A stretch of DNA of 64,000 bases from Pseudomonas sp. EpS/L25 (GTDB lineage: Bacteria > Pseudomonadota > Gammaproteobacteria > Pseudomonadales > Pseudomonadaceae), in assembly GCF_001512295.1 (NCBI RefSeq), contig NZ_LNUP01000016.1, forward strand, positions 62,001-126,000, given 5' to 3'. The translations under genes and the position numbers were made by a program. The number at the start of each line of letters is the position of its first letter. The first letter of the stretch is position 1. Below are positions 1-7,218 of the stretch, in pieces. The notes beneath the pieces are model-generated. The model saw only the letters and a list, made by a program, of their open reading frames with translations, ran no database searches and was not told the DNA's origin.

Positions 1-230
1 TGGGCTTCGTCGGCCTGGTGATCCCCCATGTGGCGCGTTTCCTGGTCGGTCCGGGACATGGCCGGCTGCTGCCCACCTGCGCGCTGATCGGCGCCCTGTT
101 CATGGTGCTGGCCGACATCGTCGCCCGTACCCTGGTGGCCAAGCAGACCCTGCCCATCGGCGTGGTCACCGCCCTGGTGGGCGCGCCGGCTTTCGCCTTC
201 ATCCTCTATCGCGCACGGGAAGTCCGATGA
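1..230 (+). CDS. FecCD-family iron/siderophore ABC transporter permease (C-terminal fragment)
   Basis: Only the last ~75 residues are present; the gene begins upstream of the window and the frame is entered at base 3. The fragment opens with GFVGLVIPHVARFLVGP, the conserved loop and helix near the end of BtuC/FecCD permeases, and continues with two hydrophobic segments and the motif LPIGVVTALVGAPAFAFIL that closes this family. It would be an inner-membrane channel subunit for ferric siderophore, heme or cobalamin import. Its TGA overlaps the ATG of the ATPase gene that follows (ATGA), so the two are translationally coupled. The substrate cannot be told from this piece. Confidence 0.9.
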   Translation, partial: GFVGLVIPHVARFLVGPGHGRLLPTCALIGALFMVLADIVARTLVAKQTLPIGVVTALVGAPAFAFILYRAREVR

Positions 231-1006
231 GCCTGGCCGCGCGGGACGTGGCCTGGAGCGCGGGCGGTCAGCCGATCCTGCGCGGGGTAACCCTGCAGGT
301 GCCACCCGGCGGGGTGCTCGGTCTACTTGGCCCCAACGGCTCGGGCAAGTCCAGCCTGTTGCGGCTGTTGGCCGGACTGCGGCGGCCGGAGGAGGGCTCG
401 GTCAGTCTCGACGAGACGCCGCTGCCTGACTTGCGCCGCCGCGACCTGGCGCGCCGCGTCGCCCTGGTGGAGCAACAGGCCGGTACCGAGGCCGATCTTT
501 CTGTGGCCGAGGTGGTGCGCCTGGGGCGCACGCCCCATCGTGGCCTGCTCGATGCCTGGAGCTCCCGCGACGCCGAGGTCTGCCAGCGCGCCCTGGCCCA
601 GGTCGGCCTGGTCGACAAGGCCGGCCGCCGCTGGCACAGCCTCTCCGGCGGCGAACGCCAGCGCGCCCAGATCGCCCGCGCCCTGGCCCAGGAGCCCAGC
701 GAGCTCCTGCTGGACGAACCCACCAACCACCTCGATATCCAGCACCAGTTGGAGATCCTCGATATGGTCCGCCGCCTGCCGGCGACCTGCGTGCTGGCCA
801 TCCACGACCTCAACCTGGCCGCGCTGTTCTGCGACCGCCTGGTGGTGCTCCAGGATGGCCGCCTGGTCGCCGAAGGTACCCCGGGCGAGGTGCTGACGGC
901 AGAGCTGATCCAGCAGGTCTGGGGGGTGCGGGCGCAGGTGACACTGGACGAAGACTCCGCGCGTCCGATAGTCCGCTACGTGCTCGCGTCCGGTGTGGGT
1001 CGATAG
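227..1006 (+). CDS. ABC transporter ATP-binding protein, iron/heme/siderophore type
   Basis: 259 residues, a normal length for the FecE/FhuC/BtuD group. Walker A is GPNGSGKS at about 35-42, the Q-loop is near 84, the signature LSGGERQR is at 139-146, Walker B LLLDEP is at 160-165 and the switch histidine is H193 (AIHDLN). It powers the permease encoded just upstream, whose stop codon it overlaps. The gene ends the importer operon: the next gene is on the other strand and its 3' end overlaps this one by about 31 bp. Ferric siderophore or heme is the likely cargo, inferred from family only. Confidence 0.9.
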   Translation: MSLAARDVAWSAGGQPILRGVTLQVPPGGVLGLLGPNGSGKSSLLRLLAGLRRPEEGSVSLDETPLPDLRRRDLARRVALVEQQAGTEADLSVAEVVRLGRTPHRGLLDAWSSRDAEVCQRALAQVGLVDKAGRRWHSLSGGERQRAQIARALAQEPSELLLDEPTNHLDIQHQLEILDMVRRLPATCVLAIHDLNLAALFCDRLVVLQDGRLVAEGTPGEVLTAELIQQVWGVRAQVTLDEDSARPIVRYVLASGVGR

Positions 1007-1827
1007 CACCGTTCAAATCGGCCATCGACCTCCCGGCGCTTCGTTTCGAACAGGCGTGATTCGTGAATGACTTGGTGCCAGCTGCTACAGCCGTAGCGCC
1101 TGGGCATCTGCTCGGGGTGATGCTGGACGATCCACTGTCCCGCTGCCGCTACCGATGTCCAGCCCTCTACGGCCAGCACTTGCGCGGCAGTGCGTAGCGC
1201 CTGCACACAGCCGGCGTATGGCCAAACCACTTGGCCATTGGGCGCAAGGCCATCCACGATCAGGTCGTGGGCTGCTTCGCTATTGACGAAGTCAGCCAGC
1301 TTGCTTCTGGCTTCATCCATGCCTTTGGCCCAGCCCTTGAGCTGTTCCAGATGACGGTCGACCAAGGCATCGGCCTCGGTAAGGGCTGCGCAGGCCTGCT
1401 GGCAACCGGTCAGGCTCCAGAGGTCGTGCCGTTCCAGAAAGTGATGCACCAGGGTGTTTCTCAACTGCACCAGCGCCTTCAGGTCCTCCCGGAGCCTTTG
1501 ATGTTCCGTGGCCGAGAGGCTCAGCTGAACACTCATGCTCATCGAGAAAGCGCTTTCCGACGCCAGCTCAGGCGCTGGGCAGACTGTACCCTCGGTCACC
1601 AGGTAATTGCCCAGTAACTGATTCATCAGTTGGCCAAGGGTCTGGCTGGCAACGCTTGCTACCCGGTTAGCGCGGATGGATTCGAGTTCAGGCACTGGTC
1701 CGGCCAGTTGCTGGTTTACCACCATCGCCTTTAGCAGTCGCTCGTATTGCTGCAATCGCAACATACAGCGGCCGAGTAGGCGCTGAACTTCACGCTGCTG
1801 TTCCGGCAACTCGGCATCGTGCGCCAA
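976..1827 (-). CDS. Predicted HEPN-like RNase fused to an OST-HTH/LOTUS domain, third gene of a RES/Xre operon
   Basis: 283 residues from a TTG start, chosen because it sits 3 bp after the RES toxin stop and has GGAG about 10 bases upstream. The N-terminal two thirds are helical and contain LRNTLVHHF, in which R123-N-T-L-V-H128 fits the RX4-6H motif of HEPN ribonucleases. Residues ~205-275 (W222-T-S, YGCSSWHQVIHESRLFE, then an RFE strand) resemble OST-HTH/LOTUS RNA-binding domains. Seen: the motif and the operon position. Known: HEPN proteins are often metal-independent RNases in toxin and defence systems, and OST-HTH binds RNA. Inferred: an RNA-targeting partner of the RES/Xre pair. The gene's 3' end overlaps the ABC ATPase gene convergently. 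The domain calls need a profile search. Confidence 0.65.
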   Translation of the reverse strand: MAHDAELPEQQREVQRLLGRCMLRLQQYERLLKAMVVNQQLAGPVPELESIRANRVASVASQTLGQLMNQLLGNYLVTEGTVCPAPELASESAFSMSMSVQLSLSATEHQRLREDLKALVQLRNTLVHHFLERHDLWSLTGCQQACAALTEADALVDRHLEQLKGWAKGMDEARSKLADFVNSEAAHDLIVDGLAPNGQVVWPYAGCVQALRTAAQVLAVEGWTSVAAAGQWIVQHHPEQMPRRYGCSSWHQVIHESRLFETKRREVDGRFERCYRPTPDAST

Positions 1828-1830
1828 GGG

Positions 1831-2358
1831 TCAGGGGCTCCAGCTGGACTGGTCGCGCGGCAGGCGGCCATCAGGGTCCACAACCCGCAGCGACTGGCCC
1901 TCGCCAAACAGATCCGGATAGAGCACGACATTCGTCCCACCCGGATGCACCAGGCTGGGAAACAGGATGCCGCAGTGCCCCTGGGCTCTGACCAGATCGG
2001 CCAGCACCCAGGTCGGTGGCTCTATGTGCTGTTCGAAGCGCAGGTGGCGCCAGTCTTCGCGCCAGTCGTGCCACAGATCATCCCAGTCAGGGCCCTGTCG
2101 CAGCAGCCGTAGATCGACGAGAGCGCTCAGACTGGCGCTGTAGGTGCAGAGGGTCGCGGGAGGGAGAAAGGCTGAGGTCTGTTGGTACTCACGGAGCGCC
2201 GTCAGTTCATCGAGCGAAAGGTAGAGTGCCGCGATGCCCTCGCGATTGAAGCGGCCACCACGCAAGGCGGCGCCAGCGCCACTCAGCGGCTGGCTGGCCC
2301 AGCATGGTGTGTGGGCGCGGAATAGCGGTGTTGCCGGCGGCAGCTCGGCCAGGATCAT
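1831..2358 (-). CDS. RES-domain toxin (MbcT/ParT family)
   Basis: 175 residues. The sequence shows the RES pattern: R14 in PLFRAH, GGRFN at 34-38, ALYLS at 44-48 and E57 in TALREY, and a C-terminal strand with NVVLYPD and an arginine-aspartate turn. RES toxins such as MbcT and ParT act on NAD+ or ADP-ribosylate targets, stopping growth until neutralised by a cognate Xre/MbcA antitoxin. The ATG overlaps the antitoxin TGA (ATGA), the usual antitoxin-first order. Length and motifs look intact, so it is probably active. Whether it degrades NAD+ or modifies a protein cannot be read from the sequence. Confidence 0.88.
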   Translation of the reverse strand: MILAELPPATPLFRAHTPCWASQPLSGAGAALRGGRFNREGIAALYLSLDELTALREYQQTSAFLPPATLCTYSASLSALVDLRLLRQGPDWDDLWHDWREDWRHLRFEQHIEPPTWVLADLVRAQGHCGILFPSLVHPGGTNVVLYPDLFGEGQSLRVVDPDGRLPRDQSSWSP

Positions 2359-2723
2359 CCCACGAAGCCCGCGCTGACGGACTCCAGATAACCGATGGCG
2401 TCTTCGGTGCGGCCATCCTGTACCAATTGCAACAGCGTCCGATGGCGGAACGCCGGGATAGGTTCGTTCTTGACCAGGAACACGGCGCGCTGCGGGTCGG
2501 GTTGAATGACCGTGGCCGCCGAGATGACGCGCATCAGGTCACGCAGTGCCGTTTGCAGCTTGGGCGACTCAGGATGGGTACGCAAGGTGTTGCGATGCAC
2601 GCGGGCCAAATCCGCCAGATCCTGCTGCTGCAAATCCAGCAGCTTGGCGACTCCGCTGGCGGAGAACCGCGAAGTGCCCGGCTCACGTGCCATTTCGAGC
2701 ACGGTGGAGAGGGCTGCAGACAT
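2355..2723 (-). CDS. Xre/MbcA/ParS-type antitoxin (DUF2384)
   Basis: 122 residues. I chose ATG at 2723 because GGGAGG lies 5 bases upstream; an ATG at 2744 would add seven residues but has no ribosome-binding site. Residues ~15-55 form an Xre-like helix-turn-helix (GVAKLLDLQQQDLADLARVH), and the C-terminal half (NEPIPAFRHRTLLQLVQDGR, then AIGYLES) is the MbcA/ParS/Xre toxin-binding domain. It should neutralise the RES toxin encoded directly downstream and repress the operon through the direct repeats in its promoter region. It is the first gene of a three-gene operon that ends with the HEPN/LOTUS protein. Confidence 0.87.
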   Translation of the reverse strand: MSAALSTVLEMAREPGTSRFSASGVAKLLDLQQQDLADLARVHRNTLRTHPESPKLQTALRDLMRVISAATVIQPDPQRAVFLVKNEPIPAFRHRTLLQLVQDGRTEDAIGYLESVSAGFVG

Positions 2724-2768
2724 GGTGGCCTCCCAGATTTCCATTACGCATTAGGCATTACACATTAG

Positions 2769-2799
2769 CGCACTTTTATAACAACTAAAACGCACTTTT
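2769..2799 (-). promoter_or_regulatory. Probable antitoxin operator: two direct copies of AAAAGTGCG, 22 bp apart
   Basis: The nonamer AAAAGTGCG (minus strand) occurs at 2791-2799 and 2769-2777, i.e. two helical turns apart, in an AT-rich stretch 45-75 bp upstream of the antitoxin start. It is followed by several CATTA/TAATG repeats (2742-2767). A TATAAA-like -10 overlaps the second copy. This layout suits autorepression by an Xre-type antitoxin dimer pair. Binding is inferred. Confidence 0.5.
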
Positions 2800-2868
2800 T
2801 ACGCATATTTCTCGAGGAAGTGCCTTGTTACGCTTTGCCGGCAATCACGTTCATTTAAGCATTGTTTG

Positions 2869-2902
2869 TTGCGATTACCGCCCATTCGCTCGATAATCGA
2901 TC
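2869..2902 (+). promoter_or_regulatory. Predicted paired PcaR sites in the pcaR promoter
   Basis: The core CGATAATCG (within 2888-2902) matches the known PcaR-type site GTTCGATAATCGCAC. A weaker half-match GCGATTACCG lies 19 bp upstream (centres 2876 and 2895). The same 19-bp spacing recurs before pcaK and pcaI. The distance to the pcaR start (about 30 bp) suggests the promoter itself is covered, consistent with autoregulation. The upstream site is degenerate. Confidence 0.6.
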
Positions 2903-2926
2903 AAAAGCCTGCCGAGGACCGGTCCG

Positions 2927-3781
2927 ATGGACGATAACCGCACCGCTCATGCCACCGGCCTGCCGCCCCTGGCCGCACCGCCGATCATCGCCTCGCCGGC
3001 CAAGCGCATCGAAGCCTTCACCGGCGATCCGAATTTCATGACCTCCCTGGCCCGTGGGCTGGCGGTCATCCATGCCTTCCAGGAGCGCAAGCGCCAGCTG
3101 ACCATCGCCCAGATCAGCCATCGCACCGAGATCCCCCGCGCGGCGGTGCGCCGCTGCCTGCACACCTTGATGAAGCTGGGCTACGTCACCACCGACGGTC
3201 GTACCTATTCGCTGCTGCCCAAGGTGCTGACCCTGGGGCATGCCTATCTGTCGTCGACGCCGCTGGCAGTCACCGCCCAGCCGGTGCTCGATCGCTTGAG
3301 CGAACAGCTGCACGAAGCCTGCTCCATGGCCACCCTGGAGGGCGACGAGATCCTCTACATCGCTCGCTCGGCGACGCCGCAGCGACTGATCTCGGTGGAC
3401 CTCAGCGTCGGCAGCCGGCTGCCGGCCTATTGCACTTCCATGGGCCGCATCCTGCTCGCCGCCCTGGACGATGCCGCGCTGCACGACTATCTGGAGCACG
3501 CCGACCTGCAGGCCAAGACCAGTCGCACCCTCTACCAGCCGCCGGCGCTCATCGAGTGCCTGGGCCAGGTGCGGCAGCAGGGCTATGTGGTGGTCGATCA
3601 GGAGTTGGAGGTGGGGCTGCGATCCCTGGCAGTCCCCTTGAGAGATGCCGCCGGCCAGGTGCTGGCGGCGCTCAACGTCGGCACCCACGCCAGCCGGGTC
3701 AGTCGCCAGGAGCTGGAGACGAGATTCCTGCCGGTGCTGCTGGCGGCCAGTGAAGAACTGAGTACCCGGCTGTTCCACTAG
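2927..3781 (+). CDS. pcaR: IclR-family regulator of the beta-ketoadipate (pca) regulon
   Basis: 284 residues. An N-terminal helix-turn-helix (LTIAQISHRTEIPRAAVRRC, about 65-85) follows the SLARGLAVIHAF strand-helix typical of IclR proteins. The C-terminal effector domain has the IclR hallmarks SVGSRLPAYCTSMGRILLA and QGYVVVDQELEVGLRSLAVP, which is characteristic of PcaR/PobR. PcaR responds to beta-ketoadipate and activates pca promoters. The ATG at 2927 has GAGGA about 10 bases upstream. The gene is divergent from the toxin-antitoxin operon and carries predicted PcaR sites in its own promoter. Target promoters with the same motif lie at 7113 and 11364. Confidence 0.9.
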   Translation: MDDNRTAHATGLPPLAAPPIIASPAKRIEAFTGDPNFMTSLARGLAVIHAFQERKRQLTIAQISHRTEIPRAAVRRCLHTLMKLGYVTTDGRTYSLLPKVLTLGHAYLSSTPLAVTAQPVLDRLSEQLHEACSMATLEGDEILYIARSATPQRLISVDLSVGSRLPAYCTSMGRILLAALDDAALHDYLEHADLQAKTSRTLYQPPALIECLGQVRQQGYVVVDQELEVGLRSLAVPLRDAAGQVLAALNVGTHASRVSRQELETRFLPVLLAASEELSTRLFH

Positions 3782-3791
3782 CCGGGTACTC
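3760..3791. terminator. Hairpin overlapping the pcaR stop codon
   Basis: GAGTACCCGGC (3760-3770) pairs perfectly with GCCGGGTACTC (3781-3791) across a 10-base loop that includes the last pcaR codons. It lies between convergent pcaR and the autotransporter gene, whose stop is 18 bp away. There is no strong T-run, so it may be a bidirectional RNA-stabilising or weak terminator structure. Confidence 0.55.
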
Positions 3792-3808
3792 GACGGGGCG
3801 CGCCTAGC

Positions 3809-6760
3809 TTAGAAACGCACCGTCAGCCCGGCATTCACCGAGTGGAAGCGGGTGTCCGAGCCGAATTGGCCCTGGTAGGACAGCCCGACGTCGGTCAGCC
3901 GGTTCACCCGCAGGGTCGCGCCGACCTCGGTCACGGCGGTGTCGCGCGCCTGGGGCACGCCCTGCACCTCGAAGCTCGGACCTCCGGCGAAGGACTGCAC
4001 GTTGCGCGGGTCCAGATCACCGTAGGCGCGGCGCCAGCCCAGCGAGCCGTACAGCTGGGTCTCGTGGTTGGCGACCCGGGTGTTGGCCGTGGCGCGCAAT
4101 CCCAGCGTCGAGAAGAAGGTGTCCTGGGTGTCGCTGGAGATGTCCAGCGCGGCCGGGCCGCCTTTCTCGTGCAGGTCCGCGGCATCGAAGCGCACGTAGG
4201 AGAGCCCGGCGAAGGGCTCCAGCACCACCTGGCCGAAGGGGATGCGATAGGCGGCTTCACCCCCGGCCTGCAGGGACTCGGCGTTGCGCTTGCCGGTCAG
4301 GCGATCGCTGTAGCTGGCGAAGCCGACGTCGCGCTCGCTCTCCAGGCGATGCCAGGTGTAGCCCAGGTCAGCGCTCAGGCGCAGGGCGTCGATCTGGCCG
4401 CCGGTGTAGAGGCCGAGGTGATAGTTGTCGCTGTGGCCGCTGGCGTCACGATCGTCGGCGTCGAAGTTCGAGCGGCTGTAGCCGCCGTAGATGCCGCCGC
4501 GCCAATCCTCGGTGAAGCTGCCGTCGGCGCCGATCAGCACGCCACCGGTGTCTTGCCGCAGGCCGCTGGCGCCGTTCTGACCGCCCAGGCGGGTCCAGTT
4601 GCCGAAGGGCTGCACCCAGGCCCCGTTTTCCGCCGGTGCGGTGCCGGGCTGGAAGTTGAGCGCCATGGCCGGCATGCGCAGCGAACCCCGGTCCAGTAGG
4701 CTGCGTAGACGATTGCCGAGGACGCCGGAGACCACCTGGCTGTTGGCGATCAAGGCGGTCGAGGTACTGGCCTGGTAGTCGCCGGACAACTGGTCGGCCG
4801 CCTCACGGGCGCTGGCGGCGTCCAGGATCAGCAGATTGTTGTACAGGCGCAGGGGTTCGCCGCTTTGCGCCAGCTCGCCGAGGGCGCCCGCGGTGTTCCA
4901 CTGGTTGGGGGTTTCCATCACGGTCTGGAAGATGCCCGGGTTCGTCGGGTTACCCGGATTGCCAGGATTGCCGGGATTACCTGGGTTGCCGGGGTTACCC
5001 GGATTACCGGGATTGGTGTTCTTCTGCGCGATGGTCAGATTCAGGTCGGTGTCGGTCTTTTGCAGCGCCACGTCGAGGAAGGCCGAGTTGCTCACCGCCT
5101 GGGCATAGACGGTGCCCTGGGCGGCGCCGTCGACCAGACCGCCCTGGGCGCGCAGCAGGGTGTAGCTCTGGCCGTTCTGGTAGCTCTGCGCCGGGTCCAG
5201 CGCGGTCACCGCGACCTGGGTGCCGCGCAGGGTGGCGGTGCCGCTGACGTTGATGCGGTCGCCCGTGCCGTTGCCGGCGATGTCCGCGGCATAGCGCGAG
5301 CCGGCGGCCATGTCCAGGTTGCCCTGGATGGCCAGGGTGCCGATGGCGCCTTCGCCGGGCGAGAGGGTACCGCCGGAGGCGACCGTGGTGCTGCCCACCT
5401 GGCCGTTACCCGCCAGCACGCCACCGTTCAGCACCTGGGCGCTGTTGGTGTAGGTGCCGAATTGCGTGCGACCGACGGTGCCGTTGACCACCAGGGTGCC
5501 GTTGCCGACGTTCAGCCGCGAATAGCTCTGGGAGAAGCTGGAAGCGCCGCCCAGGTTGACCTGGTCGACGTTCCCGGCGAGCACCAGGCGGCCGCCGCGT
5601 ACCACGACGGAGCCAGAGAAACCTGAGAGATCGCCGCTCATCGTGGTGTCCCCGGCGAAGGAGTAGATCCGCCCCTGGCCGCCCACGCTGTTGCCGAACT
5701 GCAGGCCGCTGTCGGTGTGGTTGAAGGCCAGGGCGCCGCGACCGGGACCGAAGCGGACGGCGGTCTGGGGGTCCAGTTGCCCGGCGGCCTGGGCGGTACC
5801 GGCGGTGACGGAGTCGTAGTCGCTACTGCCATCGTCCACCGTCACGCCGCCACCGATGCTGAGGACGCCGCTCGCGGCAGTGTTGACGCCGGTCAGGGTG
5901 CCGATGGTCAGGCCGTTGCCGGCGCTCAGCTGGGCGCCGTTGGACAGCGTCAGCACGGTGCTGGAGCTGGTGGTGCCGAGGGTGAAGTCCTGGGCCACCG
6001 CCAGACGCGTGCCCTGGCCGGAGACGTTCACCAGGGTGTTGCGATCGTTGTGCGCCGAGCCCAGCGCCAGGGTGTTGCTGGTCAGCACCGCGCCGTCGCT
6101 CAGGCTGAGGTCGTTCTTGCTGGTGAAGGCTCCGCTGTTGTCCCAGCGGCTGCCGTTGCCCGAGAGCTGGGTGACCGAGTCGATGGCGACCTGTTGGCTG
6201 TTGATGTGGCCACCGTTGCTGACCGTGATGCGCGAGTCGTACAGCAAGCCGGACCAGCCGGCGTCGACATTGACGGTGTCGAGCAGGGAGTTCTGCCCGT
6301 TCACCACCAGCTCCGCGCGCGACAGCGCGTTGCCGGTGTTGCCGTTGCTGCTCAATTGCAGATCTCGCACCGATACCTTGGCACCATTGCTGATGGTGAG
6401 AATGCCCCGCCCGCTACTGCCGATCAGGATCGTGTTGCCCAGCACGGCGTTGGTGCGGGGCACGATCCAGCTGGTGCCGGCGCCGTCCACCAGGATGCTG
6501 CCCTGGCCGACGTTGGCGGCGGAGTTGCTGGATGGGCTGCTGACCTCGCCGCCCTCGCTGGTCACGGTCGCGCCGTTGTTGATGGTGAGACTGGCGGTGT
6601 CGCCGTTGCCCGGCCTGACCACTACCTCGCCATTGACCGTTTGATCACTGCTCCAGGTCTGCTGACCGGTGCTGATGACGGTGTCGGCCGCGTGGGCCGG
6701 TGGCAGTAGCGCCAGGGAGATGGCGAAGGCGAGCGGGGATTGTTTGAATAGGGGCTTCAT
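3809..6760 (-). CDS. Type V autotransporter with beta-helix passenger
   Basis: 983 residues from ATG 6760, preceded by GGAG; upstream in-frame codons to 6961 lack a signal and are left out. Residues 1-24 are a Sec signal peptide ending AHA. The passenger (~25-580) is built of short repeats rich in LTISNGAxVS and LxVNGxG, as in autotransporter-associated beta-helix proteins. Residues ~583-606 are an Asn-Pro-Gly tandem repeat that looks like a flexible linker. From about 700 the autotransporter beta-barrel follows (WVQPFGNW, GGIYGGYSRS) and ends in the outer-membrane signature LTVRF. It should be displayed on or released from the cell surface. It sits inside the pca region between pcaR and pcaK but has no obvious metabolic link to it. 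Confidence 0.88.
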   Translation of the reverse strand: MKPLFKQSPLAFAISLALLPPAHAADTVISTGQQTWSSDQTVNGEVVVRPGNGDTASLTINNGATVTSEGGEVSSPSSNSAANVGQGSILVDGAGTSWIVPRTNAVLGNTILIGSSGRGILTISNGAKVSVRDLQLSSNGNTGNALSRAELVVNGQNSLLDTVNVDAGWSGLLYDSRITVSNGGHINSQQVAIDSVTQLSGNGSRWDNSGAFTSKNDLSLSDGAVLTSNTLALGSAHNDRNTLVNVSGQGTRLAVAQDFTLGTTSSSTVLTLSNGAQLSAGNGLTIGTLTGVNTAASGVLSIGGGVTVDDGSSDYDSVTAGTAQAAGQLDPQTAVRFGPGRGALAFNHTDSGLQFGNSVGGQGRIYSFAGDTTMSGDLSGFSGSVVVRGGRLVLAGNVDQVNLGGASSFSQSYSRLNVGNGTLVVNGTVGRTQFGTYTNSAQVLNGGVLAGNGQVGSTTVASGGTLSPGEGAIGTLAIQGNLDMAAGSRYAADIAGNGTGDRINVSGTATLRGTQVAVTALDPAQSYQNGQSYTLLRAQGGLVDGAAQGTVYAQAVSNSAFLDVALQKTDTDLNLTIAQKNTNPGNPGNPGNPGNPGNPGNPGNPTNPGIFQTVMETPNQWNTAGALGELAQSGEPLRLYNNLLILDAASAREAADQLSGDYQASTSTALIANSQVVSGVLGNRLRSLLDRGSLRMPAMALNFQPGTAPAENGAWVQPFGNWTRLGGQNGASGLRQDTGGVLIGADGSFTEDWRGGIYGGYSRSNFDADDRDASGHSDNYHLGLYTGGQIDALRLSADLGYTWHRLESERDVGFASYSDRLTGKRNAESLQAGGEAAYRIPFGQVVLEPFAGLSYVRFDAADLHEKGGPAALDISSDTQDTFFSTLGLRATANTRVANHETQLYGSLGWRRAYGDLDPRNVQSFAGGPSFEVQGVPQARDTAVTEVGATLRVNRLTDVGLSYQGQFGSDTRFHSVNAGLTVRF
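4938..5016 (-). repeat. 9-bp tandem repeat coding for the Asn-Pro-Gly linker
   Basis: About eight head-to-tail 9-bp units of the form GGNAAYCCN (minus strand) encode NPG NPG in the autotransporter. The units differ at third positions, so the tract is degenerate but could still change length by slippage in steps of three codons without breaking the frame. Confidence 0.8.
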
Positions 6761-7218
6761 AACGACTCCAGAGACTCCATGGGTGCCACGGTGGTGGCGA
6801 CCGCTGTCACCACCTCGACCTTTCCTGACCGGCCGGTAGCCAGCGCGGGAAGTATCTGGAGCCGCTCTGCAGCGACGAATAGTACGGGTGTACAGCCAGT
6901 GCTTCTGTACTAGTAGCCACGGGCTTCTGTCTGGTTGTGCGCTGTCTTGAGCGTTCGCCATCGGACTGCCAGCTGGGCGTGCCCGGGTCGCGACGAGCGA
7001 AGTGGCGCTCGGTCTCTAACGGAGGTGCTGGGAGCGCCTGGCGGCCAATCGCTGCCGCAATCGCCGGGAAGCCTGCTGAATCCCTCGAGACTGACCGGTC
7101 AGGTAAAAGTGGTCGATTATCGATTAGCTAGCCGATAATCGAATTGTCAGCGGATTGGTGAGGAGCTTAAGGTCTGGCGAGCGTCGTCTGACGCCATAAC
7201 AACAACGAGCGCCTCGCC
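6761..7218. other. Intergenic region between the autotransporter and pcaK
   Basis: 458 bp between divergent genes. Apart from the paired PcaR motif at 7113-7142 close to pcaK, I see no gene, strong hairpin or clear sigma70 pair. Short open frames here lack ribosome-binding sites and recognisable products. Confidence 0.6.
7113..7142 (+). promoter_or_regulatory. Predicted paired PcaR sites upstream of pcaK
   Basis: TCGATTATCGA (centre 7118) and CCGATAATCGA (centre 7137) are 19 bp apart, about 80 bp before the pcaK start. Both match the CGATAATCG core of PcaR operators. The spacing equals that seen before pcaI and pcaR, which fits occupation of -35 and -10 regions by PcaR. Confidence 0.72.

Noticed and set aside
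4938-5016. CRISPR-like short repeats
   Set aside because: The 9-bp units have no spacers and are in frame with the autotransporter NPG linker.
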